Shown piece after piece: positions 61,594-64,000 of a stretch of 64,000 nucleotides of DNA. The position numbers and the translations under genes were made by a program. Positions within the stretch are counted from its first letter, which is position 1. Each line of letters begins with the position of its first letter. The stretch lies in NCBI RefSeq assembly GCF_040939455.1, contig NC_134109.1, positions 55,828,001 through 55,892,000 on the forward strand, in the 5' to 3' direction. This DNA comes from Microcebus murinus (lineage: Eukaryota > Chordata > Mammalia > Primates > Cheirogaleidae). The notes beneath the pieces were generated by a model. That model saw only the letters and a list, made by a program, of their open reading frames with translations, ran no database searches and was not told the DNA's origin.

Positions 61594-62615
61594 GATGTAA
61601 CCAATCTCATAGTTTTAAATATTATCTCTATGCTGATGACTCCCAGACCTCCTTCCTAAACAACAGTCTAGTACACTCACATGAACGTAAGCAGTCTCCC
61701 TCCACTTGGATATCAAGCAAGTATCACAAACTTAGTACATCCACAGCAGACTGTCTGAAAACACCGTGACAAAGTGGCTCCTCTCAGCGCTATTGCCATC
61801 TTAATGGCAATTCCATTCTCTCAGCTGCTCAGGCCAAAGATGTTCAAATAATCCTTGACTCTTCTTTTCCCTTCCAATCTATCAGAAATTCTATTGGCTT
61901 TCCTTCAAAAATATCCCAAACCAGACTCTCTCTCACTACCACTGAGATCTAAGCCAGCATTATCTCTCACCTGGATTTGTGCCAAAGTGCCTGCCTCCTC
62001 TATCATCTGAAAATTGTCACCAGAGTGATTCTGTTAGCATGTTAAGTCAGATTATGTCATTTATATGTTCGAATTCCTCCAAAGGCTAGTCATCTCATTC
62101 AGAGTAAAAACCACATTCCTAATTGTGACCCATGAGGCTCTATTCAATCTGTATCTTCCCACTTCACACCTCTCCCCCTAATATACACCCTTGCCTCCTA
62201 TTACTCATCTTCCAGCTCACTCTTCTCCTCCCCAGTATTCAAATATGCCAGGCACATTTGCACCTGAAGTCTTTGCACCTACTGTTCCCTTTGCCTGAAA
62301 CCTTCTTCCCCTAGATATTCACTGCCTTCCCCACTCACTTACTACAAGTTTTTACACAAATGCCACCTTTACAAAAGGGCCTTCCTGGTCACCTTATCCA
62401 AAATTCCAGTCTCTCACCCTTGATACTACCTTCCTCCTTCATTCACCTAACACACTACGTATTTTGCTATTTTATCAATCCCCTACTTCACTAAAATATA
62501 AGCCACCAGAAGTGACAAGTTTTTGTTTGTTTGTTGATTACTATATCCTTAGTACTTAAGAGTGTTTGGCACAGAATAAGCACTCAATAAATATTTGTTT
62601 AATGAATTGTTTTGT
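61594..62615 (+). mobile_element. L2 LINE, long 3' region
   Basis: A nearly continuous L2 in sense: ctatgctgatgactcccaga, ccactgagatctaagccagc, agattatgtcatttatatgt, cacctgaagtctttgcacct, then gcactcaataaatatttgtt. It is cut on its left by the hAT element at 61459, and the antisense L2 lies beyond that. Confidence 0.88.
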
Positions 62616-62814
62616 CCTGACAATGCTGTACAAAATACATTAAAAGGAGAAGAGATTATAGTTAAAATACTGTATTCTCAAAAATATTGTTGAGTACTAA
62701 CTATGATGCAAGGCTTCTAAGGGATATAAAGAAAAAGGCAATGATGAGAGAGAGGCACAATTAAATGTAATATAAAATAAATATTTGCAACTTTCACATG
62801 AGAGTTACAGAGAA

Positions 62815-63360
62815 AGTGTGGTAAGGACTCAAGAGAAAATTCTTCTGGTGGGGAAATATTGCAGTAATCTAGGCATCAGAAGATCAGGCCCTACATTGGA
62901 CAGAGTGCAGATAAAATGAAAAAGAAGTGTGAGATGTGATGATTATAGTAAGGAAAGAAATAGGTGGTTGGGGGGCTTTGTGACTACTAGAATAGGAAGA
63001 GAAATACCACAAAGTGTCAAGCTTAGATAATGACAAGATTGGTGATGCCATTTAAAAAGGGGGGGTTGCTTAAAGTGGATGGAAAAATAATGAGTCCAAC
63101 ATTAAACATGTTTTGTTAAAGGTAACAGCAGACCATAGAAGAGAAAATTTCAGGTCACAGTTCTAGATTCAGAACTGTGACTCAAGGTTTTAAGAAATAC
63201 AGACTTAGAAGGGTGTCTTTTTTTCTCCCACAGAGAGATAACTGAAACTGAAAAAGGTGAGATTTCTAAGCAAAAGACTAAAAGAGAAAGCCATGAGAAA
63301 TAGGTGAACTTACAGGTCAGGGGAAGAAAAGGTGCAAATAAACATGACATAGAAAAAGAA
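62815..63360 (-). mobile_element. L2 LINE fragment, antisense
   Basis: aaatattgcagtaatctagg, gacaagattggtgatgccat and the following purine-rich text fit antisense L2. The 130-codon minus-strand frame at 63150-63542 overlaps it and has no domain character. Confidence 0.45.
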
Positions 63361-63364
63361 GTTA

Positions 63365-63855
63365 GAGAGTAAGAAATAAAACCGGACCCTTCAAAATATA
63401 TATAGCTATAAAAATTTATCCAGGTTTTTAAAAATAACCAAACTACCAACCCATTTTCATATTTAATAATCTTGCAAATATGTTCATTTAGGTACTCAAA
63501 ATCTCCGATGAAATCAAAGCAACATTTCAGCTCAATCTTCATTTAAAATTATCAGACTGGTGTAATTATTTTCCTGCTAACCTCTGAAACAAAAAACCAG
63601 CTTGTGTACTTTCGCACATTTAATTGGATTGGAGTTTGGATGTAAGATAAAGAATGTGACGCAACAGGACTCTGTCACCCAGGAAACCACCTACTAGCAT
63701 AGCAAATTTTGCAGTTTTCTTTACAAACGTAATTCAACACTGTTCAGCATCTGGCCCAGTTACAGATATATAAGGAGTATTCAATATATATTCATTTATA
63801 ATGGTAGTAAATAAGACAAGTAAGAAAATACAGAAATAGATAAATTTAAAATAAC
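63365..63855. other. Unassigned AT-rich sequence
   Basis: Nothing recognised. Confidence 0.4.
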
Positions 63856-63859
63856 TAGC

Positions 63860-64000
63860 TCAGGGGACAGAAGGGAAATGGGGAGCTACTGTTTAATAGA
63901 GTTTCAGCTTGAAATGAAAAGTTCTGGAGAGGGGCAGTAGTCATGGTTGTTGATAAAATGTGACTATACTCAATGCCAATGAACTGTATACTTAAAATGG
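63860..64000 (+). mobile_element. Old L1 3' UTR, cut by window edge
   Basis: gtagtcatggttgttgataa, then caatgccaatgaactgtata and cttaaaatgg is the standard L1M 3' UTR ending and runs out of the window. Confidence 0.75.

Noticed and set aside
63150..63542. 130-codon minus-strand open frame
   Set aside because: Hydrophobic composition comes from T-rich complement of purine-rich antisense L2. No signal or domain pattern was convincing.

Overview
This window looks like intergenic or deep intronic DNA from a strepsirrhine primate, most likely a Malagasy lemur. The evidence is its retroposons. About twenty Alu copies are present, and the young ones share a lineage-typical A-rich linker (gaccaactaaaaatatat or ggccaactgatatatat types) and right-arm end. 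A 5'-truncated L1 carries the strepsirrhine-type 3' tail (31111-31846). These sit on the usual mammalian background of L2, MIR, MaLR/MLT1, ERVL, old L1 and hAT/Tigger fossils. No complete protein-coding gene was found. Apart from one exon-like open frame (54073-54243), the longer reading frames are repeat-derived, microsatellite translations or chance.

Layout. 1-13.4 kb: Alu at the edge, L2 and MLT1 fossils, a young full-length Alu (10590-10927), a hAT copy with 8-bp target duplication (11245-11576) and an ERVL-type LTR (12786-13400). 13.4-27.4 kb: mostly unassigned sequence with Alus, MIR, L2, a 36-bp mini-retroposon (16123-16158), and an MLT1/MST LTR split by another LTR-like insert (21572-22595). 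27.5-29.7 kb: an L1 3' end holding an RPL29 processed pseudogene, which is itself split by an Alu whose tail became an AG/GGAA/AAAG microsatellite. 29.7-37.1 kb: the most structured part. An ERVL internal region is split by a decayed class I endogenous retrovirus on the minus strand (30520-35973) with two LTRs, a serine-tRNA-type primer binding site, integrase remnants and an open env transmembrane-subunit frame. That provirus was hit by a lemur L1, and the L1 was hit by a solo LTR. 37.4-38.3 kb: antisense L1. 39.7-45.7 kb: an old L1 interrupted by a MaLR element with both LTRs and internal sequence, itself interrupted by another L1. 47.1-50.7 kb: an MLT1 LTR split by an inverted pair of Alus, then an old L1 split by a second solo LTR of the same lemur family. 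50.7-64 kb: L2, Tigger-like and hAT elements, an MLT1 LTR, a long antisense L1 and MIRs.

The main biology is insertion history. Target-site duplications can be read for many elements, so the order of events is recoverable at several nested sites. No new molecular system is evident. The items most worth checking are the exon-like frame at 54 kb, the class I provirus with its open TM frame and tRNA-like leader segments, the two related solo LTRs (one with a duplicated U3 block), and the mini-retroposon. Family names are recognised from memory of consensus patterns, not from a database search, so subfamily labels are tentative and boundaries without a stated target duplication are approximate.
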